DNA from: Candidatus Acidiferrales bacterium
GTDB taxonomy: Bacteria; Acidobacteriota; Terriglobia; Acidiferrales; UBA7541
NCBI GenBank assembly: GCA_035934015.1
Contig: DASYYH010000008.1
Span: 62,001 to 126,000, forward strand
DNA length: 64,000 nt
Direction: 5' to 3'
The translations under genes were made by a program, and so were the position numbers. This document shows positions 1-8,823 of this stretch, piece after piece (within the stretch, counting starts at the first letter, position 1; each line of letters opens with the position of its first letter). The notes beneath the pieces are model-generated. The model had not been told where the DNA came from. It worked only from the letters and a program-made list of their open reading frames with translations, and did not search any database.

Positions 1-56
1 CCCCCGCCCACGAACCGCTGCTGCTCGCGATGCGCTTTACCTTTTCGATGCCAATG

Positions 57-1334
57 CTATGGAACGACGATCGCCTTGCGGACAATCCCTGTGCCGCCTC
101 TGCGATCTTGTCCCGTAATCACAATGACATGCGGCCCCGACGTCATCGGCTGCGTGAAGTGCCGGAATGTTCCATCGGGCTCGATATCCGCCACCGGCTC
201 GCCATCGATAATCAGTGCGGACCCAGGCTCCGTGCGCCCAATCACTTCGACAACCTTGCCGTGGAATTCGATATCGTCCACTTCCAGCAGCATACTCTGC
301 TCTTTGTCCTGCTCCACCAGAGTAAACTTGGAAGCTCCCGCCGGCTCGCTTTCCGTTCCTTTGGCGTCAATGGCCTTCACGGTCCAAAAATATTCTCCGG
401 CGGGCAATCCGGTGACTTCCACGGCCGTGTCCGTTGTCCGCTTATCCGCGAGCACACGATTAAACATCGATGTGTCGCCGATTTCCAGTTCGTATTCGTG
501 CGCTGAATCCACGGCCTGCCATTCAAATCGAATCGGCGTGGTTTTCGGATCAGCCACAATAATTGGCTGTAGATTCACAGGCTGGACCAGATTCGGCGGC
601 GCCAGAACGTCCGTCTTGGTGATGGGTCCGCTTCCCGTGAATGATGCGCGCTGCCATTGCGTCACCTGCACCTGCTGGCCATCATGCTGCACTTCCGCCG
701 CGCCGGCCGCCACAGTAATCTGGTTTTGCTTTGTGCCGGGGTCCGTTCTCACGTCAGCGCGGCTGTTCTCATGCAGCGATGCAACAGCATCCTGAAATGA
801 AACTTCCGCTTTCGACCCTGGAATCTGCCAGGTTCCTGTCGTCAGGTCCACCGCACCGGAGCTGATATGCATACCAACGCTCGATGCGCTATTCTGCGGC
901 ACGAAAATCTCCTCAACGGTCACGAGCGTATCAGCTTGCACGGTATACGTCGTACCGTCTGCGAACGCAATGCGCGCCACGCCGTCTGGTCCCGTTTGGA
1001 TCAAGTCGCCTTTCTCAAGCGTCAGTGAGTAGTCCGCAGTTGTCCACTGCACGGAATTCACTCGCTTCACTTCAACTTTTCCGTCGAGGTTCACAAATCG
1101 CGCGCCGCGCATATTCGTCGCGCTCGCGCTTGTGTCTTTCGGCTCCAACACCTTGGTGATGTGCCGCACGAGTCCGGCAAAAGAATCGGGGAAGACCAGG
1201 TAGCCTGCGGCGGCAAACAGAATGAAGAATGCGAGAACGTAGAGAAGTACTGTGCGGTATGTAACCGTATGCCAGTAGACCTCTACTTTATTGATCTTTG
1301 GCCGGTTCGCGTCGGTGATTTTTGGCGTCGTCAT
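57..1334 (-). CDS. FecR-domain membrane-anchored protein
   Basis: The 425-residue protein has one transmembrane helix near residues 29-50 (VLLYVLAFFILFAAAGYLVF), so most of it lies outside the cytoplasmic membrane. Residues about 80-230 resemble the FecR domain: an N-terminal strand set (VNLDGKVEVKR), then LEKGDLIQTGPDGVARIAF and a repeated beta pattern. Residues about 255-340 look like a fibronectin type III or Ig-like fold (FEWQAVDSAHEYELEI, LPAGEYFWTVKA). The last 75 residues look like a second Ig-like module. Family knowledge suggests a periplasmic or surface protein rather than the classical iron-citrate sensor, because no sigma factor or TonB receptor lies beside it. There is no convincing Shine-Dalgarno sequence before the ATG. 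The domain call is firm; the role is unknown. Confidence 0.75.
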   Translation of the reverse strand: MTTPKITDANRPKINKVEVYWHTVTYRTVLLYVLAFFILFAAAGYLVFPDSFAGLVRHITKVLEPKDTSASATNMRGARFVNLDGKVEVKRVNSVQWTTADYSLTLEKGDLIQTGPDGVARIAFADGTTYTVQADTLVTVEEIFVPQNSASSVGMHISSGAVDLTTGTWQIPGSKAEVSFQDAVASLHENSRADVRTDPGTKQNQITVAAGAAEVQHDGQQVQVTQWQRASFTGSGPITKTDVLAPPNLVQPVNLQPIIVADPKTTPIRFEWQAVDSAHEYELEIGDTSMFNRVLADKRTTDTAVEVTGLPAGEYFWTVKAIDAKGTESEPAGASKFTLVEQDKEQSMLLEVDDIEFHGKVVEVIGRTEPGSALIIDGEPVADIEPDGTFRHFTQPMTSGPHVIVITGQDRRGGTGIVRKAIVVP

Positions 1335-1553
1335 CCTAAAATTCAGCTAATTTGCGAATCTAGCATACGGGTTGGGGCCTTTCAATACAGCGGCGCGTAA
1401 GTTGCGAAATTGCTAATACTTGCCCGGAAGTACAGGGTGGGGGACCCGCCGGACGCTGGCCCCTCGGCCTTAGGAGTTGCAGTCGCCTTCGTTCTGTCCG
1501 TCAAGCTCGTGATAGGATTCCGGCAGGCGCCCTCAAGAAGTGCGCCGTGAAAT

Positions 1554-2030
1554 ATGGACGCAAAGCGTCAACTCTTGCGGCTTACCTTGGCTACTCTGGC
1601 GTATCGAGCCGGAAAAGCGCTTCGCGGCGCACCTGAAAACTTCGCCGAATTTCGTGTTTCTGAAACGACGCGCACTCCTGGCCAAATTCTGGCGCATCTC
1701 TGCGACCTCATCGATTGGGGTGTTTCCATGGCCACGGGAAAAGAGGAATGGCACAATTCTGCGCCGATGCCTTGGGCGCAAGGCTCCGAACGATTTTTTG
1801 CAGCGCTCAAGAAATTCGATGATTGTCTCGCCTCTGATTCATCGCCGAATGCGCCTGTCGAAAGGCTGTTCCAGGGTCCTATCGCCGATTCGCTAACGCA
1901 CGTCGGGCAAATCGCCATGCTGCGCCGATTGGCGGGTGCACCGGTTCGCGCTGAAAACTATTCTCGCGCCGAAATTACTATCGGCCGTGTCGGCGCGGAT
2001 CAGGCCTCGCCAAAGCGCGAGTTCGATTGA
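1554..2030 (+). CDS. DinB-like domain protein
   Basis: The 158-residue protein has the four-helix DinB/YfiT pattern. An N-terminal helix with GQILAHLCDLIDWG supplies one candidate metal-binding His, and the C-terminal LTHVGQIAMLRRLAGAP matches the usual His-x-Gly-Gln signature of this superfamily. Family members are small metal-dependent, often thiol-linked, enzymes or stress proteins whose substrates are rarely known. It is a single gene, divergent from the FecR-domain gene and convergent with the FMN oxidase gene. No clear ribosome binding site precedes the ATG, so the start is tentative. Confidence 0.7.
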   Translation: MDAKRQLLRLTLATLAYRAGKALRGAPENFAEFRVSETTRTPGQILAHLCDLIDWGVSMATGKEEWHNSAPMPWAQGSERFFAALKKFDDCLASDSSPNAPVERLFQGPIADSLTHVGQIAMLRRLAGAPVRAENYSRAEITIGRVGADQASPKREFD

Positions 2031-2119
2031 AATCCTCTCGCTGTCTTGAGTGACTTCTGAAAAAGCGGCTCTTTACAACGCGGATCGCTATCGCATCATT
2101 TCGAGGGATTCGGTTGTTT

Positions 2120-3337
2120 TTATCCGCGGAGAGTTCTGCAGCTTTCGTCATCTCCGCGCACTAGCGCAGCCGGCGAAAGCTCACGCGGAGATACGAATCC
2201 GCTCAGCGCCATCGACAGATCAAAATCCGCGAGCAGATTGAGCACGGCATCGCGTACACCAGCTTCGCCCGCCACGCCAAGCCCCCAGATGTATAGTCTC
2301 GCGACCAGCGCCGCGCGCGCGCCGAGAGCAATCGCTTTCATTATGTCCGCACCGCGGCGAATGCCACTGTCGAATAGCACGGGAATTTTGCCGCGAACTG
2401 CTTCAACCACACCAGGAAGCGCATCGAGCGCGCCAATCGCACCATCAACCTGCCGGCCGCCGTGATTTGAAACAATCACGCCGCTCGCGCCGCAATCGAT
2501 CGCGCGCAAGGCGTCATCCGGGTGCAGGATGCCTTTGAGCAGGATCGGGAGTTTCGTCTGCCCTCGCAGAAAGGCAACGTCGCTCCACGTTACCGCCGTA
2601 TTCGTGAAGATGCTCAGCCACAGCCGCACGGCTTCCGGAGGATTTTTTTCTGGAGGCTCGCGCAACGCCGCTCGAAACACAGGGTCTGTGAAATAATTCG
2701 CGAGCCCTTCGCACAGCATGAATGGCAAGTAGCCGCGCTCCAGGTCGCGCTCCCGCCAACCAAGCATCGACGTGTCCAGCGTCACGATCAGCGCCGAATA
2801 CCCAGCTCGTTCGGCGCGCTGCAGCATGCTCGCCGTCAATTCCGAATTCTTGCCCCAGTAGAGCTGAAACCACCGCGGCGACGCACCCATCGCCTGCGCC
2901 ACTTCTTCCAGGGGACGCGAGGAAACTGTGCTTAGCACAAAAGGCAGGCCAAGCGACGCTGCAGCACGCCCCGAGGCGACTTCCGCCTCGCTGTGAATGA
3001 TGCCTTGCACGCCGACGGGGCCGAGGAGGACAGGTGCGGGAAGTTTCGCTCCCAGAAGTTCGACGCTCATATCGCGAACCGAAACATTGCGCAACATTCG
3101 CGGGACGATGCGCCAGCGGTAGAAAGCCTCCAGATTCGCGCGCATCGTATTTTCGCCGCCTGCTCCTCCGGCAACGTAGTCATACGCGCGCGGGTCCATA
3201 ATTTCTTTGGCCTTCTTTTCCAGCAGAGACAGCGAAATTGGTATGGAAAGCCGCTTCGCCGCCGCACCCCGTTGATAAATTTCTATCTCACGTTCGAGGC
3301 CAAAATTCCGTGCCGGTTTGGGGCTCTCGCCTGACAT
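2120..3337 (-). CDS. FMN-dependent alpha-hydroxy-acid dehydrogenase (lactate oxidase/monooxygenase-like)
   Basis: The 405-residue protein has the full TIM-barrel FMN hydroxy-acid oxidase pattern. An N-terminal YDYVAGGAGGENTMRAN carries the active-site Tyr. GPVGVQGIIHSEAE and FQLYWGKN form flavin-pocket strands. PILLKGI carries the flavin-facing Lys, SNHGGRQVDG the catalytic His and substrate Arg, and FDSGIRRGADIMKAIALGA the phosphate loop. Such enzymes oxidise L-2-hydroxy acids such as lactate to 2-oxo acids. The long N-terminus is most like lactate 2-monooxygenases, but substrate cannot be assigned. The usual Gly-Arg-Pro after the phosphate loop reads Ala-Arg-Leu here (ALVARLYIW). A GGAG lies three bases before the ATG, and a TATAAT sequence at 3349-3354 (minus strand) may be the -10 box of a short leader. 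Confidence 0.85.
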   Translation of the reverse strand: MSGESPKPARNFGLEREIEIYQRGAAAKRLSIPISLSLLEKKAKEIMDPRAYDYVAGGAGGENTMRANLEAFYRWRIVPRMLRNVSVRDMSVELLGAKLPAPVLLGPVGVQGIIHSEAEVASGRAAASLGLPFVLSTVSSRPLEEVAQAMGASPRWFQLYWGKNSELTASMLQRAERAGYSALIVTLDTSMLGWRERDLERGYLPFMLCEGLANYFTDPVFRAALREPPEKNPPEAVRLWLSIFTNTAVTWSDVAFLRGQTKLPILLKGILHPDDALRAIDCGASGVIVSNHGGRQVDGAIGALDALPGVVEAVRGKIPVLFDSGIRRGADIMKAIALGARAALVARLYIWGLGVAGEAGVRDAVLNLLADFDLSMALSGFVSPRELSPAALVRGDDESCRTLRG

Positions 3338-3420
3338 AAGCTCCGCAGATTATACATTCGCGGCCCAGTGTGCAAGGTGAGCCTGCCTTGCCTGCGCTGG
3401 TTTTCCGATTCGAGCGCGAG

Positions 3421-3440
3421 TGCCGCCCGTTGTGGCGGCA
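3421..3440. repeat. Inverted repeat between divergent genes
   Basis: TGCCGCC and GGCGGCA form perfect seven-base arms around a six-base loop in the intergenic DNA between the FMN oxidase and VWFA genes. No T-run follows on either strand, so it is not a simple intrinsic terminator. A second dyad, GGAATT-N8-AATTCC, lies at 3468-3487. Either could be a regulatory site; function is unknown. Confidence 0.3.
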
Positions 3441-3533
3441 AGTGCGTCTACAGCTATCTAAACTTGGGGAATTCTCATCTAAATTCCTGGAAGAATATAC
3501 GTTGCGATATACATCGATCGAGGTGAACTGAAC

Positions 3534-4490
3534 ATGAAGAAACAACCGCGCATCCTCAATTTCGTGTTGGTTTTTCTGTCCGGACTGCTATTCGCTGCTC
3601 CGCTCTTTGCTCAGGATTCTCAGCCAGCTGCCCCAGGCCTCGCGCAAATAACTGTTACGGCGATGTCCACGAAATCCGGCGAAGCTGCCCCCGCGCTGGG
3701 GAAGCAAGATGTTTTATTCCGCGAAAACGGCAAGAAGGCACAGATCGTGGATTGGGTTCCAACCAACACTCCCGATTCGAAGCTCCAACTCATTATCCTC
3801 ATTGACCAGGACACGAGCACAAGGCTCGGCTCGCATTTCAACGAAATCGCATCCTTTATTCGTGCCTTGCCCTCAAATTCCACCGTCGCCGTCGCCTATG
3901 CCATGAATGGCGCGGCTGATCTGCGCACTCCATTCACAGCCAACAGAGAAGAGGTCATCAATTCACTGCATATCACCATGGGCGCTGCCGCCGGTATGAC
4001 CAGCATCTACGAGGCTCTCGCCGACCTCATCAAGCATTGGCCAGGCAATGCGCCGCGCCGCGAAGTTCTCTTACTTAGCGACGGAATTGACCCGACCTAT
4101 GGATTTCACGACACTGCGCCGTGGCAGAATCCTGCGCTCGACCATGCCACTCAAGCGGCCCAGAATGCCAATGTCACGATCTTCAGTATTTTCGTAAGAG
4201 CGGCGGGGCTGGAGGCGCGCAGCGAAGTCCTGAATCTGAATGGCCAGGGCTCGCTGAACCAGTTGACCACCGACACGGGCGGCTATTCGTTTTTTCAGGG
4301 CAGCGGCACGGCCGTCTCATTTCAGTCTTTTTTCCGCGACCTCAATGCAATGCTGAGCCAGCAATACCTTCTGACCTTCCGCCCCGCGCCGACGAAAAAA
4401 GGCGATGATCATCAACTCAAAGTGCGCACCGAGATTGCGCACGTCAAGCTACTGGCGCCATCGGAGATTTACCTGCCGGCGACGCAATGA
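3534..4490 (+). CDS. Secreted VWFA-related domain protein (acidobacterial type)
   Basis: The 318-residue protein starts with a signal peptide (FVLVFLSGLLFAAPLFA, cleavage expected near residue 25). ITVTAMSTKSGEAAPALGKQ and DVLFRENGKKAQIVDW match the N-terminal beta domain of the VWFA-related family that is abundant in Acidobacteriota. The von Willebrand A fold follows: IILIDQD in place of the first strand with a degenerate metal-site motif, then REVLLLSDGID, and TIFSIFVRA near residue 220. The C-terminus ends in a beta strand pattern (QYLLTFRPAPTKKGDDHQLKVRT). GAGGTG stands ten bases before the ATG. It is presumably periplasmic or exported; ligand and role are unknown. Confidence 0.85.
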   Translation: MKKQPRILNFVLVFLSGLLFAAPLFAQDSQPAAPGLAQITVTAMSTKSGEAAPALGKQDVLFRENGKKAQIVDWVPTNTPDSKLQLIILIDQDTSTRLGSHFNEIASFIRALPSNSTVAVAYAMNGAADLRTPFTANREEVINSLHITMGAAAGMTSIYEALADLIKHWPGNAPRREVLLLSDGIDPTYGFHDTAPWQNPALDHATQAAQNANVTIFSIFVRAAGLEARSEVLNLNGQGSLNQLTTDTGGYSFFQGSGTAVSFQSFFRDLNAMLSQQYLLTFRPAPTKKGDDHQLKVRTEIAHVKLLAPSEIYLPATQ

Positions 4491-4582
4491 TTTTTTGATC
4501 TCGCCGAGTCGTCGCTGAAAACGCAGAAGTCGCAGGCTCGGCGCCTGTTGGCACTGATTTCGTGAGTCGGGCTCGGTTGACG

Positions 4583-5308
4583 TTAGGACTTGCCTGCGGG
4601 AATGAGCGCCAATTGCTGATCAGCCTGATCCGCGGCGCCTGAATCGGGGTATTGCGCTTTGATCTGGTTATACAGCTTCGCGGCCTGCGCCGGATTCGTC
4701 TGCCGGTAATGCTGCGCCAGCGCCAGCATCACTTCAGGCTCAGGCACGAGTACCGAAGGGTTTTTCATAAGCTCATTGTATAACTGTACTGCCTGGTCGC
4801 CTTTGCCGTCGCGATCATATATCTGCGCCAGTTCAAACCGCGCCATGGCCGCGAAGTCTTGGTCCGGGCTGTTCTGCACTGAGGAGAGCTGACTGATTGC
4901 CTGTGCGTCCTGATTCAGGCGTTCGAAACACAGCGCCGCGTAATAGTGCGCCAGTTGTCCGGGTCGTGTATTTCCGTAATGGCTGGCAACATCTTGGAAT
5001 TTCTTCAGCGCGTCTTGATATTTTTTCGCGGAATCCGAATAGCTGATCTGGTTCGGTTCCGGCGCCTGGCCTGCGCCAATGACCGGCGCTTGGAAAACCT
5101 GCATCGCGTCGCTGAATCCCGCCGCCGCTTTCACGGTCTGCCGTTGCGTATAGAATCTCCAGCCGAAAATCGCTCCGCCAACGACGATAACAATCAGCGC
5201 CCCGTAGATCAGCGCCGTCTTGTGCGACAATACCGCTTCGGCGCTGTGTGACAGCGCCTCTTGAACCTGATCCGTCTTCAATTCCTGACGTGAAATATGC
5301 TTCGCCAC
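4583..5308 (-). CDS. Membrane-anchored tetratricopeptide-repeat protein (YfgM-like)
   Basis: The 241-residue protein has a short cytoplasmic N-terminus, one transmembrane helix at about residues 33-50 (ALIYGALIVIVVGGAIFGW), and TPR-like helices over residues 85-235 (LAHYYAALCFERLNQDAQAI, FELAQIYDRDGKGDQAVQLY, LALAQHYRQTNPAQAAKLY). This layout matches YfgM/ancillary SecYEG translocon proteins and related TPR_21 proteins, which bind periplasmic clients. The start is GTG, chosen because AGGAG lies seven bases upstream. No bamB or der gene lies next to it, so the YfgM role is only a family-level suggestion. Confidence 0.75.
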   Translation of the reverse strand: MAKHISRQELKTDQVQEALSHSAEAVLSHKTALIYGALIVIVVGGAIFGWRFYTQRQTVKAAAGFSDAMQVFQAPVIGAGQAPEPNQISYSDSAKKYQDALKKFQDVASHYGNTRPGQLAHYYAALCFERLNQDAQAISQLSSVQNSPDQDFAAMARFELAQIYDRDGKGDQAVQLYNELMKNPSVLVPEPEVMLALAQHYRQTNPAQAAKLYNQIKAQYPDSGAADQADQQLALIPAGKS

Positions 5309-5449
5309 TCGTCATCTCCTGCTAGAATTCGCAGTCTTTATCGTAGCACAGAACACACTGGCACTGCGGGTTGTCATGCGCGGGAACGTTCCGACCTTCT
5401 TCTTCGAGCGCCATCGCCATACAAGCGCCGAAGGCAAAGCTGCGCGCGC

Positions 5450-5656
5450 CTAGACCTTTGTTACGCTTTCGGCCTGGAACCCCTTGGGCCCTTGTTTCAC
5501 CTCAAATTCCACGAGCTGGCCCTCGTTCAGCGATTTGTATCCGTCCATTTGGATAGCTGAGAAGTGGACAAAAACATCTTCGCCCGACTGCCGTTGGATG
5601 AATCCGTACCCCTTGGCCGCGTTAAACCACTTCACCACACCCTGTTCTCGTGCCAA
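5450..5656 (-). CDS. csp: Cold-shock domain protein
   Basis: The 68-residue protein is a single five-stranded cold-shock domain with both RNA-binding motifs, KGYGFI (RNP1) and VFVHF (RNP2), and the usual ending [13 protein letters not shown]. It should bind single-stranded RNA or DNA in the cytoplasm as an RNA chaperone. The open frame runs 48 codons further upstream, but that part is Arg-rich and unlike the family. I chose the TTG at 5656 because AGAGGAG lies eight bases before it and the length then fits the family exactly. The DNA between 5657 and 5908 would be its leader region; cold-shock genes often have long regulatory leaders, but no structure was proven here. Confidence 0.9.
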   Translation of the reverse strand: MAREQGVVKWFNAAKGYGFIQRQSGEDVFVHFSAIQMDGYKSLNEGQLVEFEVKQGPKGFQAESVTKV

Positions 5657-5908
5657 CTGTCCTGCTCCTCTTCCCGTGAATTCCTGGGTGTCTTGCTCTT
5701 GCCGGGGAGCTGTTCGAGCGCGCCAGCATTCGCGGCGCCGTCTCCGCGGCTTGGCAAAACCGCCTAGTGCCGGGAATTCTTTCACAGAAAACTGCGCCAT
5801 GTCCAGCGCGAGAGTATTCCTTTGGACTGCCCAAAATGAGGACGAGTACGTGCGTGAACAAACCTTGCCGCAACGGAATGTGGGCCGCAGACTGAACTTG
5901 AAATGGCT

Positions 5909-6559
5909 CTAGGATTTTGGATTTGTATCCGAATTCGCAGCGTTCTGCTTCTTCGTCAGCGTCTGAACCACATCCTGTAGCGCGGAGACTTTTTGTTCCT
6001 GCGAGTGAATGTCATTTGTCTTGCTTCCGATTGCCGCTTTTTCGGAGTCGAGGTTGGCCTTGCCTTGTGTGTCCGCCGCGAAATTCGTTTGCCCGTAGTA
6101 TGTGTCGGAATCGAGCTTGTGCTGGCGCTGCAGGATTGTCAGGTCAATCTGCATCACGCCGAGCTGTTTTTTCGCCTCTTCCAGATCCGCCCTGGCCTTC
6201 GCCAAATCCGCGGCCATCTGCTTGGCATCTTCCGGACCGGTCTTGGCCGCGCCCGGTCCGCTGGAGGTCGTTCCATTGTCGTCCGCGTGTGCCGGCGGAG
6301 GGGCAGGCTGCCCCACCACGCTCACTCCGTTCGGATTTGTAGGCAGATTGTCATTTGTCCACACGGCAGGCTTGGGCTTCGCTGCCTGTTTCTTCTGGTC
6401 GGCGTCTTTGTGTGCAGCATCGGCTGTGGACTGCACCGATTGGGTTGATTGCGATGTCTGTCCCGATTGGCTCGGTTGCTGCCCTGCCATCACCACTGGA
6501 CAGCTCAAAAGCCCAAAAACCACGATCCGCGCAACACTTTTTCCATATCCCAATCCCAT
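5909..6559 (-). CDS. Secreted coiled-coil protein of unknown function
   Basis: The 216-residue protein begins with a signal peptide (SVARIVVFGLLSCPVVMAG). A low-complexity Gln/Ser/Thr-rich segment follows (residues 25-55), then a Pro-rich linker. About residues 120-210 form a charged helix with heptad spacing (MAADLAKARADLEEAKKQLG, then DLTILQRQHKLDSD), probably a coiled coil, ending in a short Lys/Asn tail. I chose the ATG at 6559 over one further upstream because it places the signal peptide at the N-terminus, with GAGG eight bases before it. I do not recognise the family. It is likely periplasmic. Confidence 0.6.
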   Translation of the reverse strand: MGLGYGKSVARIVVFGLLSCPVVMAGQQPSQSGQTSQSTQSVQSTADAAHKDADQKKQAAKPKPAVWTNDNLPTNPNGVSVVGQPAPPPAHADDNGTTSSGPGAAKTGPEDAKQMAADLAKARADLEEAKKQLGVMQIDLTILQRQHKLDSDTYYGQTNFAADTQGKANLDSEKAAIGSKTNDIHSQEQKVSALQDVVQTLTKKQNAANSDTNPKS

Positions 6560-6706
6560 GGCGGCGCCTCGAATTACCTCTCGTACATCGTAATCCCCAA
6601 TGCGCGCCAAAACCGCGCCAGCGTCCTCTGAGGCTTCCAAAGAGGTAACTGTCCCATCGCCCATTCTTGCTTTTGCTCCAAGCGCCGCATCAGGCCCGGT
6701 TCTTGT

Positions 6707-7180
6707 TCACGGGGCCACGGGAGTTTGCTGCGAGAAGAATGCGTGCCATTCGCCGTCTTTCCAGATGAAAAAATCCGCGGATCTCGTTGCCCTCAGCTTG
6801 CCGTCAGGAGCGGTAAAACTGGATAGCGCGTAGGCAACCGCCACGTTCTCGTGGATCATGACCGTGACTTCAGGGATTCGCGGAATTTTCAGGTTTTTGC
6901 CGCGATTCTTCGCCGCCATTTCCAGTTCGTCGCGAAGATACTTCAACTCTCCGTTGCGGCGAATTTCCCTGTAGTCCGGACTCAGCAAACAGCCCTCAAG
7001 TTGCGTATCTCCTGTGAGGAAGGCCATCGACCACGCATGTTCCAGATGTTGAATGGTTGCCGCGTTCTCGCGCTGGTTGGCAAGCTGCGGCAGACTGCAC
7101 GAACCGGCTGCCCACGAAGGTGCGGCTAATAAAACGAAAAGGCAAGCCAATCCCAGGATCTTGCTCTTTGTATGCTTCAT
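6707..7180 (-). CDS. Secreted NTF2-like (DUF4440/SnoaL-type) protein
   Basis: The 157-residue protein has a signal peptide (KILGLACLFVLLAAPSWAAG) and then a small alpha+beta cone fold typical of the NTF2 superfamily. Its features are helix AATIQHLEHAWSMAFLTGD, strand GCLLSPDYREIRRNGE, and C-terminal strands VAVAYALSSF and SADFFIWKDGEWHAFFSQQT. Family members include ketosteroid-isomerase-like enzymes and binding proteins, so function cannot be fixed. The ATG at 7180 was chosen over a frame 125 codons longer because that extension is Arg/Lys-rich and has no domain, whereas this start gives a clean signal peptide. A similar secreted protein is encoded at 34437-34937. Confidence 0.7.
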   Translation of the reverse strand: MKHTKSKILGLACLFVLLAAPSWAAGSCSLPQLANQRENAATIQHLEHAWSMAFLTGDTQLEGCLLSPDYREIRRNGELKYLRDELEMAAKNRGKNLKIPRIPEVTVMIHENVAVAYALSSFTAPDGKLRATRSADFFIWKDGEWHAFFSQQTPVAP

Positions 7181-7460
7181 CTTTTTCTCTCGGTTCGAAG
7201 TTTTTATGCCCTGGCTTTTGTTGGAATCGTCCGCGATTTTCTTGCCGCCGCCATGGCCCCTTGCATTACTCCTGCCTCGGCTCAGAGAGATGTTGTTATT
7301 CTCTCGATGGTTGCCGACGACACCGTGCGACCGCCATTTCTCTGGCCTCGCTCCGCAGGGAACTCGCTTGTACGCAATCGCAACTCGAAGCATAATGCCG
7401 CCACCGGACTCCGCTGACGATGCGGCTGTCTCGCGCGCTTTGCTCCTCCAAGGAGGGAAG

Positions 7461-8822
7461 ATGATTCGCTTCCGGATTCGAAATGCCCTGGCCTTGATTC
7501 CCTTTACTTTCTTGCTCGCTGCTCCGGGCGTATTTGCGAAACCTGCCGCAGTCATCTCCGCCGCTGCGCCCGCGCCTCAGACTCAGCCTCCTGTCTCCGC
7601 GCAGAAGCCAGCCAGCGAGGCCTCGGTTCAAGTGAAATCCTACACGCTCCCGCCGGACCTCTACGAAAAGGCCGTGAAGTACTCTCGCGCGCAATACGTT
7701 CTTTATTTCGTCAGCTTCGTCTGGGGCGTGATTGTGTTGTTGCTAGTGCTCGTCTGGCAGCTCGCGCCGAAATATCGCGATTGGGCTGGGCGCGTGAACA
7801 ATCGCTTTGTGCAAGCGTTAATTTTCGCTCCTTTGCTTCTGTTGACGATTGCAGTGCTCGGATTGCCTCCGGACATATTCGGCCACTGGCTCGGACGCAG
7901 TTATGGGATTTCCGTGCAAGGTTGGAACTCTTGGGCCTGGGACTGGATTAAAAGCCAAATCATCAGTTGCATCCTCGGCATCGTTCTCGTGTGGATTCTC
8001 TACGCCATCATCCGGCACAGCCCGCGCCGCTGGTGGCTTTATTTCTGGGTCATCACTTTGCCGATTCTCGTTTTCCTGGTTTTCCTGGCCCCGCTGGTGA
8101 TTGATCCTCTCTTCAACAAGTTCGAGCCGCTCCAGAATACCGACCCACAGCTTGTCACCGCGCTTGAGCAGGTGGTTCATCGCGCGAATATGGATATCCC
8201 GCCGGATCGCATGTTTCTGATGAAGGCCAGCGAGAAGACCAACGCCGTCGACGCCTATGTCACCGGCATCGGCGCTTCGAAGCGTGTCGTCGTCTGAGAT
8301 ACGACGATCCAGAAAATGACCATTCCTGAAACCATGTTCGTCTTCGGCCATGAAATGGGCCACTACGTCTTAGGCCACGTATACAAAGGTTTGGTTTTTG
8401 GCGCGCTTGTCCTTTTGGTTCTGCTCTACCTCGGATTTCGCGGGATGCTTTGGTTGCTCTCGCGCTGGGGCGGCGCTTGGGGCATCCGTGGCCCGGACGA
8501 CTGGGCGTCCTTGCCCGTATTGCTCTTGTGGTTCGCGATCCTTGGATTTGTGGCCTCTCCGATCACTAACACCTTCAGCCGTCACATTGAGCATCAGGCC
8601 GATCAGTATGGGCTCGAAGTCACGCACGGACTGATCCCGAACTCCAACCAGGTGGCTGCCCAGGCGTTTGAAATTCTCGGTGAAGTAGACTTGGCTGATC
8701 CCGACCCGAATCCATTCATCGAGTTTTGGATCTTCAATCATCCGCCGCTCACAGAACGCGTGAATTTCGCGCTGACCTATGACCCGTGGACGCAGGGCAA
8801 GCAGCCGGAATTTGTGAAGTGA
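7461..8822 (+). pseudogene. M48-family (Ste24-like) membrane metalloprotease gene interrupted by an in-frame TGA
   Basis: A strong AGGAGGG precedes the ATG at 7461. The frame encodes an N-terminal signal or membrane segment, several membrane helices typical of Ste24/CAAX proteases (residues about 75-210), and GIGASKRVVV. It then meets TGA at 8295-8297 (codon 279). The same frame continues without shift as DTTIQKMTIPETMFVF, the zinc motif HEMGH at codons 297-301, the downstream EHQAD zinc-ligand helix, and an ending at 8822. Relatives usually read VVVWDTTI here, so TGA most simply replaces TGG (Trp). As written, the protein stops before its active site. It may be a true nonsense mutation or a sequence error. 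The stop codon is one base from the end of the convergent P450 gene. Confidence 0.85.
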
Positions 8823-8823
8823 A

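Noticed and set aside
1-56. Possible start of another minus-strand gene after the FecR-domain gene
   Set aside because: A short open stretch (SIGIEKVKRIASSSG) exists, but no start codon or ribosome binding site could be supported in so few bases.
8295-8297. TGA as selenocysteine or a general TGA-to-Trp code change
   Set aside because: TGG codes Trp and TGA ends many genes in this window, and Trp, not Cys, is expected at this position.
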